Shown here: piece by piece, positions 62,944 through 64,000 of the stretch | How positions within the stretch are numbered: the stretch's first letter is position 1 | Layout: every line of letters starts with the position of its first letter | Assembly (NCBI RefSeq): GCF_002284565.1 | Contig: NZ_NPKI01000046.1 | Span: 62,001-126,000, forward strand | Reading direction: 5' to 3' | From: Mesorhizobium mediterraneum | GTDB taxonomy: Bacteria; Pseudomonadota; Alphaproteobacteria; Rhizobiales; Rhizobiaceae | DNA: 64,000 nt | Program-made: the position numbers and the translations under genes | Notes under the pieces: model-generated | Seen by the model: the letters and a program-made list of their open reading frames with translations, nothing else | Databases searched by the model: none | Told to the model about the DNA's origin: nothing

Positions 62944-64000
62944 ATGCGCTTTCCACCTGCCTTCCTCGACGAGATACGCGACCGCGTGCCGATTTCATCG
63001 GTGATCGGCCAGCGCGTGGCGTGGGACAGGAAGAAGACCAACGCGCCGCGCGGCGATTATTGGGCGTGCTGTCCCTTTCATGGCGAGAAGAGCCCGTCCT
63101 TCCATTGCGAGGACAAGAAGGGCCGCTACCATTGCTTCGGCTGCTCGGTTTCGGGCGACCATTTCAAGTTCCTGACTGAACTCGACGGAATGAGCTTTCC
63201 TGAAGCGGTCGAGAAGATCGCCGACTTGGCCGGCGTGCCGATGCCGGTTCGCGATGCTCAGGAGGAGCGGCGCGAAAAGGAACGCGCCAGCCTGACCGAT
63301 GTCATGGAGATGGCGACCGCTTTCTTCCAGGAGCGGCTGCAGGGACCGGAAGGCGCAAAAGCCCGCGCCTATCTGCGCGACCGAGGGCTGACGCCGGCGA
63401 CGCAGCAATCGTTCCGGCTCGGCTATGCGCCGGACAGCCGCAACGCGCTGAAGGAGCATCTTGCCGCCAAGGGCGTGCCCAAGGCCGACATCGAGGCATG
63501 CGGGCTGGTGCGCCATGGCGACGACGTTCCGGTTTCCTACGATTGGTTCCGCGACCGCATTATGTTCCCGATTCCGGATTCCAGAGGCAAGATAATCGCC
63601 TTTGGCGGGCGGGCGCTGGCAGCCGATGCGCTCGCCAAATACATGAATTCACCCGACACCGAGCTCTTCCACAAGGGCAATGTGCTCTACAATTTCGCCC
63701 GTGCGCGCCAAGCGCTGGCAAAGGGGGCGCTGGCCAAGGGCGGCACGGTCATCGCCGTCGAAGGCTATATGGACGTGATCGCGCTGGCGCAGGCCGGTTT
63801 CGAAAATGTCGTGGCGCCACTCGGCACCGCGCTGACCGAAAATCAGCTCGAGCTCCTGTGGCGCATGGCCGGCGAGCCGGTGCTGTGCTTCGACGGCGAC
63901 CAGGCCGGACTGAAGGCGGCATGGCGCGCCGCCGATATGGCGCTGCCGGCGGTTCAGGCAGGCCGCTCGGTGCGCTTTGCTCTTCTGCCCGAAGGCAAGG
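62944..64000 (+). CDS. dnaG: DNA primase DnaG, 3' end beyond window
   Basis: 352 codons from ATG 62944. The zinc-binding CHC2 domain is CPFHGEKSPSFHCEDKKGRYHCFGC from about residue 43, followed by the catalytic core: RIMFPIPDSRGKIIAFGGRAL, KYMNSPDTELFHKGNVLYNF and the Toprim domain with VIAVEGYMDVIALAQAG and LCFDGDQAGLKAA (acidic residues). It primes chromosomal replication. The gene runs off the edge; rpoD often follows in relatives but cannot be seen. Confidence 0.95.
   Translation, partial: MRFPPAFLDEIRDRVPISSVIGQRVAWDRKKTNAPRGDYWACCPFHGEKSPSFHCEDKKGRYHCFGCSVSGDHFKFLTELDGMSFPEAVEKIADLAGVPMPVRDAQEERREKERASLTDVMEMATAFFQERLQGPEGAKARAYLRDRGLTPATQQSFRLGYAPDSRNALKEHLAAKGVPKADIEACGLVRHGDDVPVSYDWFRDRIMFPIPDSRGKIIAFGGRALAADALAKYMNSPDTELFHKGNVLYNFARARQALAKGALAKGGTVIAVEGYMDVIALAQAGFENVVAPLGTALTENQLELLWRMAGEPVLCFDGDQAGLKAAWRAADMALPAVQAGRSVRFALLPEGK

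Overview
The window looks like chromosomal DNA of a Mesorhizobium-type alphaproteobacterium (Hyphomicrobiales). This is inferred from high GC, unlinked carA and carB with an enlarged CarB, the lrp/trxB/LsrB(VtlR)-type LysR neighbourhood, a DUF1476 ATPase-inhibitor protein, and intergenic palindromes of the kind common in rhizobia. No database search was possible, so the genus is an inference. I saw no rRNA, tRNA, CRISPR array, insertion sequence or integrase.

Layout. 0-5.9 kb: a truncated Gfo/Idh/MocA oxidoreductase, an LssY-type protein, two tandem extensin-like proteins, DUF3775, a TPR protein and greA behind a terminator-like leader. 5.9-12.5 kb: an LPS inner-core heptose cluster in two opposed arms (waaC, waaF, hldD on minus; hldE, gmhA, gmhB on plus) with a LysE exporter between them. 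12.5-16.6 kb: an Lrp regulator with an apparent frameshift, trxB, a LysR gene resembling LsrB/VtlR, a membrane methyltransferase, and an intergenic region encoding a probable AbcR-type small RNA behind a LysR-like palindrome. 16.6-32.7 kb: an EF-G-like GTPase, cupin, MFS pump, aspartate aminotransferase, two overlapping EAL genes, GST, cold-shock protein, Ogt, lytic transglycosylase, GNAT, several small envelope proteins and the ATPase zeta inhibitor.

33.0-34.6 kb is a low-GC island carrying a reverse transcriptase (YVDD) with an alpha-helical C-terminal extension. The reading frame is interrupted by one in-frame TAA. It sits against the 3' end of carB and is the best candidate for an unusual, possibly anti-phage, system here.

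34.7-53.5 kb runs from carB to carA. In between are an SH3 protein, a metallophosphoesterase, and four regulator/target pairs: ArsR-MFS, MarR-SDR, LysR-LysE and MntR-MntH. Three of these four have a clear palindromic operator (ArsR, MarR, MntR). A zinc metallopeptidase and a TetA-like pump follow. 53.8-64 kb: a GatB/YqeY protein, an accessory block (two DUF1801 proteins, an arginase-family gene with an apparent frameshift, GNAT, SDR/LysR/MFS), a Na/Pi cotransporter-like protein, an RcnB-like protein and the 5' part of dnaG, cut by the window edge.

Starts given here often differ from the longest open frame. They were chosen from Shine-Dalgarno spacing, signal peptides and family N-termini.
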